Part shown: positions 33,671-41,680 of the stretch, in pieces
Layout of the letters: each line of letters begins with the position of its first letter
Position numbering within the stretch: the first letter of the stretch is position 1
Assembly: GCF_036192275.1 (NCBI RefSeq)
Contig: NZ_CP108088.1
Coordinates: 372,001 to 436,000, forward strand
DNA: 64,000 nucleotides
Direction of reading: 5' to 3'
From: Streptomyces sp. NBC_00250
Lineage (GTDB): Bacteria; Actinomycetota; Actinomycetes; Streptomycetales; Streptomycetaceae
Made by a program: the position numbers and the translations under genes
The notes under the pieces: generated by a model
The model's input: only the letters and a program-made list of their open reading frames with translations
Told to the model about the DNA's origin: nothing
Database searches by the model: none

Positions 33671-34399
33671 CTATGCGGGCGCCGAGGGCGAGGGCTTGTA
33701 CAGAAGCGACAGCGGCTCGGCCGTGTCCGGGGCGCTCAGCCGAGTGGCGGTGCGGCCGATGTATCGGGTCAGGGACCGTGCCAGGTGCGGCTGGTCGAAG
33801 TACCCCAGCCGGTGTACGACGTCCTGTGCCGGAACGCCCTCCTGGATCAGTACCGCCGCCTGGCGGGCACGGTGGATCTGCCCTATGGCGCCCTGGGTGA
33901 GGCCCGTCGCGGCGGCGAAACGCCGCTGGAGGGTGCGTTCGGAGACGTCGGGAACCGCCCCGTCGAGGACGGCGGGCACGATCGGGTCGCGGTCCACGAT
34001 GCCCTCGCGTACCAGGCGCCGTACGAATGCCTCCGCATTGTCGTAATCGGGCACGTGCCACGCCGAGCCCCTCAGCCACACGGACCGCCGCGTGACGTCG
34101 GGAATCTCCACACCGCTGCCGACCAGCCGACTGATCGGTACGTGCGGCATCGAAGTACCGACGGCGAAGCTGATGCCGAAGAACGTGGCGTCCTTCGGGA
34201 CGGGCGCCACGCTGGCCTTGGGCTCCGGGCCGAGTACCGCAGCCTGCACCCGGCCGTCGTGCTCCCAGAAGACGAGCTCCCAGTGCGCGTTCGCGATCGA
34301 CGTCATCCGCCCCACGTCATCGCTTCGGCTGCGCCAGACCCGCTCGATGTGCGGCAGCTCCGAAGGGCGGCTCTCGATCTCCAGCCCCAACCGGATCAA
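33671..34399 (-). CDS. AraC-family transcriptional regulator
   Basis: This is a ~242-aa regulator with an N-terminal sensing domain (LELPHIERVWRSRSD-like start, WELVFWEHDGRVQAAVLGP) and a C-terminal AraC DNA-binding domain (VSERTLQRRFAAATGLTQGAIGQIHRARQAAVLIQEG, DVVHRLGYFDQPHLARSLTRYIG). The TTG near 34399 is the best start; it lies eight bases after the stop of the pseudogene upstream. It probably controls the adjacent DHFR-like gene. Confidence 0.82.
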   Translation of the reverse strand: MIRLGLEIESRPSELPHIERVWRSRSDDVGRMTSIANAHWELVFWEHDGRVQAAVLGPEPKASVAPVPKDATFFGISFAVGTSMPHVPISRLVGSGVEIPDVTRRSVWLRGSAWHVPDYDNAEAFVRRLVREGIVDRDPIVPAVLDGAVPDVSERTLQRRFAAATGLTQGAIGQIHRARQAAVLIQEGVPAQDVVHRLGYFDQPHLARSLTRYIGRTATRLSAPDTAEPLSLLYKPSPSAPA

Positions 34400-34406
34400 C
34401 CCCCGC

Positions 34407-34967
34407 TCACCGCTGCTGCGTGAGCCGCCAGTCTGCCACGCCGTCCGGACGTGGCAGAGACGGTCCCCGGCCGGCGGTGACCGCGTCCAGCAGCTGGGCG
34501 TCGATCCCCGCGCCCCGGGCGCGGCTCGCCACGGCAAGCTCGTCGACCTCGCGGGCGCCGCACAACCAGTCGGCTGTGCGGCGCTTGCCGAGCACCTCCC
34601 CCACCGCCGCCAGCGCCGATTCGTACTCCCTTCGGCGTGGCGACTCGTCCGCCGTGCCGATGGCGCTCTGCCAAGCCGCCAGAGCCAGTTGAGTGCTATC
34701 GGTACGGCCCAGGAACGTCACGTATGCCGCCCGCCGCACCGCCCTCTGGTTCGTCAGCGCCTGTTCCGTGAGCGTCCGACGGGACAGGTCGAGCTGCGCT
34801 GTGGCCTGGAGCCGACCCGCGTCCCAGGCGGCCGCCTGTTGTCAGCCGGCCTCCCAGGCGGCAGCGGCCTGCCGCTTCGCGGCAGCGAAGGCGAACACCC
34901 CGTCAGCCGCTCCGCCGCCGATCGCGGCCCCCGCGGCGACGAGCTCCGTCAGCACAGCGTCGTTCAC
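34407..34967 (-). pseudogene. Broken hypothetical gene with an internal stop and a foreign 3' end
   Basis: A GTG at 34967 opens a frame reading VNDAVLTELVAAGAAIGGG and FAFAAAKRQAAAAWEAG, followed by an in-frame TGA and then QQAAAWDAGRLQATAQLDLSRRTLTEQ and RREYESALAAVGEVLG. This resembles a common Streptomyces family of helical membrane-associated proteins. After that the frame ends in VDELAVASRARGAGIDAQLLDAV, which looks like the acetyl-CoA motif of a GNAT enzyme. The internal stop and the fusion indicate a decayed composite. Only the 110-aa part after 34739 remains open. Confidence 0.55.
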
Positions 34968-35198
34968 GTCGGACGCCCAGCTTCACGCCCCGCTCCCACA
35001 CCCTGCATCAACCTGCTCACCCGCAAGGCCGACGGTCGCGTAGGTCCCTCATTCTGCCCAGCCTGACCCGGCGGGAACCCGCGCCACCGCCCGAATCGGG
35101 TACGACTCGAGCCCACACCTCCACTCCCATGACCCGTACTGGTCACATGCAAGTGGCTGCGCAAGGCCCCGATATCGGGTCTCCGTCGTCCGCGGCTA

Positions 35199-36047
35199 AA
35201 GCGTGTTGCAGAAGGTTGTGTCCGGGCAGGTCAGGGCCGGTTTCGAGGCCGGTCTGTTCACGTGGCCATGGCGAGGTTGTGCATGTGGGCGACCGCTTGC
35301 ACCGCGTGGTGGAGACCGGTGCCGCGCTGACGGCAGTCGCGAAGAATCTTGTAGTGCTTCATGCGGGCGAAGGCGTGCTCGACGCGGGCACGGACCTTAC
35401 GGTGCTCGGCGTTGTCCTCCTCCTCGCCCGGCAGCAGGGCCCGTCCGGGCCGTTTGCGGTGCGGGACGACGAGCCCGGTGTTGACGTAGGCGCCGTCGGC
35501 CAGCACGGTCACGCCTTCGCAGCGTTGGGCCAGGCCGGAGTCCCGCCATGCCCTCGCGTCCGCGGTGTTGCCCGGTGCCGGCCGGGCCGCGGCGATCACC
35601 AGCTTGGTGTCGGCGTCGACGGTGACCTGCACGTTCGCCGAGAACCGGTAGTTACGCGAGGACGCTCCGGTCTTCCGGTCCCGGACCGGGATCAGCGTGC
35701 CGTCCACGATCCACAAGCGTTCCACCGAGTCGGCCGGGCGAGCGGCCGCAGCCGCTGGATGACCCGGCACACCGTCGCGGGCGAGCAGCCGAACAGCGGC
35801 GCGAGCTGCCGCATGGTGAGGTTCGTGCGGTAGTACACGGCCACCAGCAACACCCGGTCGGCCAGCGGCAGACACCACGGCCGGCCACCGCCAGGACCGT
35901 TGCCACCGCGTTCCCGGACCACCTTCACCAGCCACTCGAACTGCCGCATCCGCAGACCGGTGAACGTCTCCACCCACAACGCTTCAGCCCTCAACACCCC
36001 ACGCATACAGGGGAAATGCCCGCACCGAGGCCTTCTGCAACACGCTT
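35199..36047 (-). mobile_element. IS5-type insertion sequence, probably inactive
   Basis: This 849-bp element has 17-bp terminal inverted repeats (AAGCGTGTTGCAGAAGG at 35199-35215 and its complement at 36031-36047) flanked by TA on both sides. The identity between its two flanks continues outward for 14 more bases on each side (CCGTCGTCCGCGGC). Either the element carries longer repeats, or it inserted at the CTAG centre of a 30-bp palindrome. Confidence 0.8.
35258..36006 (-). pseudogene. IS5-family transposase split by a frameshift
   Basis: The first frame (36006-35692) encodes MRQFEWLVKVVRERGG and FGCSPATVCRVIQRLRPLARP, the DNA-binding half. The second (to 35258) encodes RPADSVERLWIVDGTLIPVRDRK, the DDE catalytic core with DADTKLVIAAARPAPGNTADARAW, LADGAYVNTG and the final RARVEHAFARMKHYKILRD. 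From memory, intact relatives read through this junction with a few extra residues, so a small deletion near 35735 rather than programmed frameshifting is likely. Transposition in cis is then doubtful. Confidence 0.8.
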
Positions 36048-36490
36048 TAGCCGCGGACGACGGCGGCGGTCAGCCCGGACCGGACGACCCGGTCGGCGAC
36101 GACCTCGCCGCCCGGCCCGCGGCCGATCACCCCGGGTGACCGGGCACCCGGTGCAGACCGCCCACCTGTCGACGTCCAGGCCGGTGCTTCTGGTGCGGCG
36201 CCGGCCGACAGGTCGTGGAGGCCCTGCGTCACGACGTGCGTGCGGACGGCGCGGCGAGCGCACCTTCCGACAGGGTGACGACGCCGTCGGGGCAACCGAC
36301 GTCACTCGTCCGGCGACGGTGGGCTCCGGAGCGGCTGTCGCGGCGCCGGTGTCAGGCGCGCCGTCTCCGTGTCCGTACCGGCTCGGATGTGCGTCGGCCC
36401 CCGCGCGGTGGTGTATCAGGCGGGTATCAGACCAGGTCGGGGGCGTGCCGACAGCCCTCCCGCGCCGCCGGGGGTGCGGGAGGGTGAGGC
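36048..36490. other. Gap with an oxidoreductase relic and the two-component promoter
   Basis: On the minus strand 36050-36145 reads GVIGRGPGGEVVADRVVRSGLTAAVV, the FAD-binding start of a pyridine-nucleotide-disulfide oxidoreductase, cut at the IS boundary. The rest leads up to the response regulator gene and holds the TATCAG repeat annotated separately. Confidence 0.45.
36414..36430 (+). promoter_or_regulatory. Candidate OmpR-type operator
   Basis: TATCAG at 36414-36419 repeats at 36425-36430. The 11-base phase is that expected for a tandem dimer of a PhoB/OmpR-class regulator. It lies ~60 bases upstream of such a gene, so autoregulation is plausible. Confidence 0.45.
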
Positions 36491-37261
36491 ATGATGGAGG
36501 ACCTTTCCCGTCCCGTGCCCCGAGGGATGTACATGCCTGATGCCGTGCCCCCGCCCGCGCCCGCGCCCGCGCCCGTGACGATCCTGCTCGTCGAGGACGA
36601 CGAGGTGATCCGGCGGTCCGTCGCGATGGCCCTGGAGCGCTACGGCTACCGCGTGCTCGTCGCGGCCGACGGCCTGACCGGGCTCGAACTCTTCCGGGAG
36701 GGGCGGCACGACCTGATGCTGATCGACGTGATGCTGCCGGGCCTGGACGGCATCGGGCTGTGCCGGCGCATCCGGGAGACGGCCACGGACCCGATCCTGA
36801 TGATGTCGGCGCGCGGCGACGCCCTCGACGTGGTGTCCGGCCTGGAGGCGGGGGCCGACGACTACGTGGTGAAGCCCGTCGACACCGCCGTCCTGGTGGC
36901 GCGGATCCGTTCGCTGCTGCGCCGGGCCGCCTTCGTACCCCCGGCGGCCGAACCGGCCGGCCCCGCGGAGCCGGCCGCCCCGCTGGTCTTCGGTGACCTC
37001 TCCCTCGACCCCGCGGCCCTGGAGGTCCGCAGGGGCGGCGAGCGGATCGCGCTCGCCCCGACCGAGCTGCGGCTGCTGCTCGAATTCGCAGCGCACCCAG
37101 GAATCGTGCTGGACCGTCAGACCCTGCTGCGCGAGGTGTGGGACTACGGCTGGGACGGCGACACCCGGGTCGTCGACCTGTGCGTGCAGCGACTGCGCAA
37201 GAAGATCGGCTCCGAGCGAGTCGAGACGGTCCGGGGCTTCGGCTACAAGTGGAAGCGGTGA
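36491..37261 (+). CDS. Response regulator, OmpR/PhoB class (VanR-like)
   Basis: This is a 256-aa DNA-binding response regulator. The receiver has acidic residues 36-37 (VEDDE), the phospho-acceptor Asp79 (LIDVMLPG) and Lys128 (VVKP). The effector is a winged helix (LAPTELRLLLEFAAHPGIVLDRQTLLREVW, RVVDLCVQRLRKKIG, VRGFGYKW). A Pro-Ala stretch precedes the receiver, so a start further in (for example at MYMPDAVP) is possible. It overlaps the histidine kinase gene by four bases (GTGA) and heads a unit with the carboxypeptidase and VanJ-like genes. Confidence 0.92.
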   Translation: MMEDLSRPVPRGMYMPDAVPPPAPAPAPVTILLVEDDEVIRRSVAMALERYGYRVLVAADGLTGLELFREGRHDLMLIDVMLPGLDGIGLCRRIRETATDPILMMSARGDALDVVSGLEAGADDYVVKPVDTAVLVARIRSLLRRAAFVPPAAEPAGPAEPAAPLVFGDLSLDPAALEVRRGGERIALAPTELRLLLEFAAHPGIVLDRQTLLREVWDYGWDGDTRVVDLCVQRLRKKIGSERVETVRGFGYKWKR

Positions 37262-38517
37262 GCCGGGGTCCCCGGGGAGCGGTCGCGGGCCTGGTGCCGC
37301 ACTCCCGCTCGCTGCGCTGGAAGATCGTCCTCCTGGTGGCGCTGGCCTGTGCCTCGATGGCGCTGACGGTCGGCGTGCTGGTGCACGACTCGGTGCTGCG
37401 GCGGTCCATGCACGAGGGCGCGGGCAGAGCCGTCACGGCCCTGGCGAAGGCCAGAGAGGAGGCCGCGGCCGCGGGTGAGGATGGCCCCCGGGCCTCCCCG
37501 GGGGAGCTGCCCGAGGCCCTGCTGCGGCAGGTCGAGCACGACGGCGAGGCCACGCTCTACGAGAACGAGCCACCGGCCCCCGTGTTCTGGGCGGCCCGGC
37601 GGGAGGGCGGGAAGTTGTACGCGGTCGAGGTCGACATGACCGCCGACCTGCTGACCCGGCAGGCCCTGGACCGTCACATGTGGAAGTACTCGCTGCTCAC
37701 CCTGGGCGTCGTCGTCCCCGCCACGGCCCTGGCGACGGAACTCCCCGCCCGGCGGCTGCGCCGGGTGGCCCGCACGGCCCGCCGCATCACGGCGGGCGAC
37801 CTCGACGCCCGGACGGGGACGGTCCGCGGGGGCGACGAGGTCGCCGAGATCTCAGCCGTGGTGGACTCGATGGCCGACAGCCTCCAGCAGCGGATCGACA
37901 CCGAGCAGCGCTTCACCGCCGACGTCGCACACGAGCTGCGCACCCCGCTGATGGGTCTGGTCACCTCGGCGGACCTGCTGCCCGAGGGCGAGGTGACGGA
38001 CATGGTCCAGAGCCGGGTGCAGGTGCTGCGGGACCTGGTGGAGGATCTCCTCGAGATCTCCCGTCTCGACGCGGGCGCCGAGACGTCCCAGCCGGGACCG
38101 GTCGACCTGGCCGCCCTCGTCCGGGACTCGGTGGCGCGGACGGGCCTCGCGGCACGGGTGACCGAACGGGAGACGGCGGTGGTCGAGTCGGACCCCCGGC
38201 GCCTGGACCGTATCGTCTCCAACCTCGTCGTCAACGCCCACCGGCACGGCGCGGGCCTGGTGGAAGTCGCCGTCGCCGGTCGGACGGTGACCGTCCGGGA
38301 CCACGGCCCCGGCTTCCCGGCCGACCTGTTGTCCCACGGCCCCCAGCGGTTCCGTACGGGCACGGCCGAGCGGGGGCACGGGCACGGCCTGGGCCTGACG
38401 ATCGCGTCCGGCCAGGCGAGGGTGATCGGGGCGACCCTGGACTTCGCCAACGCCCCGGACGGAGGGGCGGTCGCGACCCTGACCCTGCCCCAGGACGGGC
38501 CACCGTCCGAGGCGTGA
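37258..38517 (+). CDS. Sensor histidine kinase (VanS-like)
   Basis: This is a 419-aa membrane kinase. TM1 (~20-42), a ~100-residue extracellular sensor, TM2 (WKYSLLTLGVVVPATALAT, ~142-160), HAMP, a dimerisation helix with the phospho-His in FTADVAHELRTPLMG (~224) and an ATPase domain (RIVSNLVVNAHRHGAG ~321, VRDHGPGFP, GHGHGLGLTIA) follow one another. It partners the response regulator upstream. Given the two downstream genes, its signal is probably cell-wall damage or a wall antibiotic. The GTG at 37258 overlaps the regulator stop. Confidence 0.92.
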   Translation: MSRGPRGAVAGLVPHSRSLRWKIVLLVALACASMALTVGVLVHDSVLRRSMHEGAGRAVTALAKAREEAAAAGEDGPRASPGELPEALLRQVEHDGEATLYENEPPAPVFWAARREGGKLYAVEVDMTADLLTRQALDRHMWKYSLLTLGVVVPATALATELPARRLRRVARTARRITAGDLDARTGTVRGGDEVAEISAVVDSMADSLQQRIDTEQRFTADVAHELRTPLMGLVTSADLLPEGEVTDMVQSRVQVLRDLVEDLLEISRLDAGAETSQPGPVDLAALVRDSVARTGLAARVTERETAVVESDPRRLDRIVSNLVVNAHRHGAGLVEVAVAGRTVTVRDHGPGFPADLLSHGPQRFRTGTAERGHGHGLGLTIASGQARVIGATLDFANAPDGGAVATLTLPQDGPPSEA

Positions 38518-39009
38518 CCGCGTCCCTGGACCGCCCGCCGGCGGGTGACCCGGCCGTACCGGGACGGCCTGCCCGCCGCGGGACGCTCCTCGGCGTCCCG
38601 GGAGGTCCGCCTGTCGGGGTACGTACCGGTACGGCCTGCATGCCGACGCACGGTCCTCGACGGTCACCTGTCGGCGTACGTCCCCGCGCTTCGGACGGCC
38701 CGCCGGTGCGTGGCTCCGCCGTCCGGGGACGGCTCCGTCCGCCGACGAGGCCGTCCCGTATCGATCGCCTTCGCCGGGACGGCCGCCCGGCGCGATGCGC
38801 ACCCCCTCCGCTCTTCCAGCCGGGGCCCCGACCCGCCCCCGCCGATGCGTCGAACGCGCCGGCTGGCGCACGTCCACTCGCCGCCCCGTTGATACACGAC
38901 CGATGGGTTCCCGAGCGCGGGCCGCGCTCTTCCGACCGTGGGACGGAGACCTCGTCCCCGGAGTCTTGCTGCCGTACCGATCCCGTACCGCAGCCCCTGG
39001 AGGCGGCCC
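38518..39009. other. Gap between kinase and carboxypeptidase genes
   Basis: No gene is supported in these 492 bases. A perfect 12-bp palindrome CGTACCGGTACG (38622-38633) and several GTACG-rich stretches could be regulatory. The carboxypeptidase gene may therefore have its own promoter here. Confidence 0.5.
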
Positions 39010-39963
39010 GTGCCCGTTCCCCGTACCCCCCGTCACCGCCTCGTCGGCGGTGCCCTGTTCCTGGCCCTGCTGACGGCCTTGGGCATCGCCGTCGCCTCCC
39101 CCTCCGGCGCGCCTCCGACGCCGGGTGACGAGCGAAGGCCGGTTTCCGACATCGGCCCGCTCCCGTGGCCGCGGGACGGCCAGAGCGCCGTCGACCTCGA
39201 AGGGACCGGTTCGCTGGGCGAGCGGGGCGGGCGGCGGCCAGTGCCGATCGCGAGCCTGACGAAGGTGATGACCGCCTACGTCATCCTGGAGGAGCACCCG
39301 CTGCGGCCTGACGAGGAAGGCCCCCTGATCGAAGTGGACCGGACGGCCGCGCACGAGGCGGGAGTCGGCGGCGAGTCGACCGTCCCCGTACGGCCTGGCG
39401 AACGCTACTCCCAGCGCCGGCTCCTGGAACTGCTCCTGATCCCCTCCGGCAACAACGTCGCCCGTCTGCTGGCCCGCTGGGACTCCGGCAGCCAGGCTGC
39501 CTTCGTGGTGAAGATGCGGCGCGCCGCCGGACGGCTCGGCATGAAGGACACGGTCTACACGGGGGCGAGCGGCATCGAGCCGACGACCACGAGCACCGCG
39601 GCCGACCAGGTGCGGCTGACGCGGGCCGCGATGGAGGACCCTGTCTTCCGGGCGGTCGTGGCCACCCGCGAGACCACCGTCCCCGGCCTCGGGACGATCA
39701 CCAACACCAATCCCCTGCTGGACACCCCGGGCGTCCTCGGCGTGAAGACCGGCTCCAGCACACCGGCGGGCGGGAACCTCCTGTGGGCCTGCGAGGTGCG
39801 CGTCGGCGGTACGCCCCGGCTGCTGGTGGGCGCCGTCCTGCACCAGCGGGCGAACACCACGCCCGCCGAGGGGCTCCGCGCCGCCGTCGACACCAGTCGC
39901 GGCCTGCTCACCGCCGTCCGCGACCGGCTGGCCGCCGCCGGAACGGAGGGCCGGGGACGATGA
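39010..39963 (+). CDS. Exported serine D-Ala-D-Ala carboxypeptidase (S11, DacC-like)
   Basis: This is a 317-aa penicillin-binding-type enzyme that trims the terminal D-Ala from peptidoglycan stem peptides. A membrane anchor (LVGGALFLALLTALGIAVA) leads to the catalytic domain with SLTK (Ser ~82), SGN (~146) and KTG (~245). There is no C-terminal PBP5 domain. The GTG at 39010 has a GGAGG site. Removing D-Ala-D-Ala destroys the glycopeptide target, the job done by VanY/VanX in resistance clusters, although those are metallo-enzymes. It overlaps the next gene by ATGA. Confidence 0.9.
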   Translation: MPVPRTPRHRLVGGALFLALLTALGIAVASPSGAPPTPGDERRPVSDIGPLPWPRDGQSAVDLEGTGSLGERGGRRPVPIASLTKVMTAYVILEEHPLRPDEEGPLIEVDRTAAHEAGVGGESTVPVRPGERYSQRRLLELLLIPSGNNVARLLARWDSGSQAAFVVKMRRAAGRLGMKDTVYTGASGIEPTTTSTAADQVRLTRAAMEDPVFRAVVATRETTVPGLGTITNTNPLLDTPGVLGVKTGSSTPAGGNLLWACEVRVGGTPRLLVGAVLHQRANTTPAEGLRAAVDTSRGLLTAVRDRLAAAGTEGRGR

Positions 39964-41027
39964 CCGCGACGACACGCCCGGTCCCCGCCGCCGCACCGGA
40001 CGGCACGGCGGCGGGGACCCTTCCCTCCACCGGGGCGGGCGGCACGACGGTCGGCCCGGACCGCGCGGCGGACGCCGGGGCGCGCCGCCGGTGGTGGCGA
40101 CGCCGCGGGGCGGCGGTCACGGGCTGCTCCGTCCTCCTCGCGGTGGGCGTCGCGGGCCACGGGCTGCTCCCCAGGCTGCCCGGACGGCTGAGCAGTCTGG
40201 CCGAGACCCTGCTGCCCTGGAGCGCGCTGGTCGTGCCCGTGCTGGTGGCCGCGGCCCTGCTGCGGCGGGCGCAGGTGGCGGCGGCGGTGGCCCTGGTGGT
40301 GCCGGCGGCGGCCTGGCTGGCGGTCTTCGGCGGAGTCCTCGCCGACAAGACGTCCCCCGGCGGGGACCTCACGCTGGTCAGTCACAACGTCAACCAGGCC
40401 AACCCCGACCCCGGGGGAACCGTGCGGAGCCTGCTCGCCGCCGGGGCGGACGTACTGGCGTTGGAGGAGCTGAGCCCGGCCACGGCGCCCGCCTACGAGC
40501 AGGCCCTGGCGGAGGCCTACCCGTACCACTTCTACCAGGGCACGGTGGGCCTGTGGAGCGTCCATCCGCTGAGGGACGCGCGGGCCGTGCCGATCATGCC
40601 GTGGACACGGGCGATGCGGGCCACGGTCGACGCGCCCGGCGGGCGGCTGGCCGTGTACGTCGCCCACCTGCCGTCCGTCCGCGTGGGCCCGGCCGGATTC
40701 ACCGCCGGGGCGCGCGACGAGGCACTGGGCCTGCTGGCGGCGGAGGTACGGGCCGAGCCCGTCCGGCGCGTCGTCGTCATGGGCGACCTCAACGGCTCCA
40801 CCGACGACCGCGCATTGCGGCCCCTCACCGACCGTCTCGTCTCCGCACAGGCCTCGGCGGGCGCGGGCTTCGGCTTCACCTGGCCGGCGCGCCTGCCGGC
40901 CGTCCGGATCGACCAGATCCTTCTCGGGGGCGTCCGGGCCGCTTCGGCATGGACCCTCCCCGCGACGGCCAGCGACCACCTTCCGGTAGCGGCCCGGATC
41001 CACCTTTCCCCGGACCCCGCTCCCTGA
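39960..41027 (+). CDS. VanJ-like membrane endonuclease/exonuclease/phosphatase-family protein
   Basis: This is a 355-aa protein with three membrane helices (~51-135) followed by an extracellular EEP-fold domain. Metal and catalytic signatures are SHNVNQ (~141), ALEELSP, YVAHLPS, VVMGDLNGS, RIDQIL and the final ASDHLPV. VanJ of S. coelicolor, a teicoplanin-resistance protein, has this plan and is thought to hydrolyse an undecaprenyl-linked substrate outside the membrane. It is the last gene of the two-component/carboxypeptidase unit and is translationally coupled to the carboxypeptidase. Confidence 0.85.
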   Translation: MTATTRPVPAAAPDGTAAGTLPSTGAGGTTVGPDRAADAGARRRWWRRRGAAVTGCSVLLAVGVAGHGLLPRLPGRLSSLAETLLPWSALVVPVLVAAALLRRAQVAAAVALVVPAAAWLAVFGGVLADKTSPGGDLTLVSHNVNQANPDPGGTVRSLLAAGADVLALEELSPATAPAYEQALAEAYPYHFYQGTVGLWSVHPLRDARAVPIMPWTRAMRATVDAPGGRLAVYVAHLPSVRVGPAGFTAGARDEALGLLAAEVRAEPVRRVVVMGDLNGSTDDRALRPLTDRLVSAQASAGAGFGFTWPARLPAVRIDQILLGGVRAASAWTLPATASDHLPVAARIHLSPDPAP

Positions 41028-41265
41028 TGATGAGTGGGTGGTCGTCGGGCGCGATGTGGGGCGAAGCGGCGACCGCCCTTGCCCTCGCTGAGCGCTGGGA
41101 GGGAGCGGACACGGCATACGACGGTGCCCTCGTCACCGACGCCGAGACCCCAGGCGCCGCCCCTGCAGCAGCGGGAGTTCACCCGCCCCAGGGGCAGCCC
41201 TCCATTCCCACAGCACTCGGCCGAATCCAGGTCCCGGCTCACTCGGCCGGCCACGCACCCGACCC

Positions 41266-41345
41266 ATGGCGGTGGCCGCGGACCATGCCTCCTCGTCCAA
41301 GGCCAACCGCGCCTACCTGCGCAGACGCGGGATCCCCCTCGCTGT
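41266..41345 (+). pseudogene. Short transposase relic
   Basis: The frame reads ADHASSSKANRAYLRRRGIPL, which matches the DKAYSSRANRAYLRRRGI segment of IS5-type transposases. No other part of a transposase is present. It lies just before att-like copy B. Confidence 0.5.
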
Positions 41346-41394
41346 GTGCCAACTCGCCGCCGCCTCGCGCCATCGGTCAGAGGCCCTCTCCGTG

Positions 41395-41585
41395 CCGGCC
41401 AAGATCCGGGCCATTCCCGGACCAGCCGCCTGCGCTTGGCCGAATCGCGGCCGTTTCCGCGGTCAGGGGACATGCGAGGCGTGTACCGCCAGCAGACGAA
41501 AAACCTGCTGGTCAGCTACCCGCCGAAGAAGCTCGGCTTCTTCTGGAGCCACAGAAAGAGGGGCCTGCGGGAGATTCTCCCGCTC
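41395..41585 (+). repeat. Copy B of the att-like module (arm plus exaC 3' end)
   Basis: The arm (41395-41483) contains AAGATCCGGGCCATTCCCGG and GGCCGTTTCCGCGGTCAG. From 41484 the frame reads YRQQTKNLLVSYPPKKLGFF, the ending of the aldehyde dehydrogenase, but the stop TAG has become TGG (41544-41546). The terminator that follows in copies D and E is degenerate here. The arm is closest to that of copy E. Confidence 0.75.
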
Positions 41586-41680
41586 GGCCACGCGCGCGAG
41601 CGTCGACCGGACCCGGGAGTTCCGGGCCGGGTCGACGCTCGCGCCGGTCATGCGGTCACACGCGTCATGCGCGCGGTGGG

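Noticed and set aside
35692..35740. Programmed frameshift in the transposase
   Set aside because: No slippery heptamer is evident and relatives, as I recall them, read through in one frame with extra residues; a small deletion fits better.
36050..36145. Functional disulfide oxidoreductase gene
   Set aside because: Only the N-terminal nucleotide-binding stretch is present and it is cut at the IS boundary.
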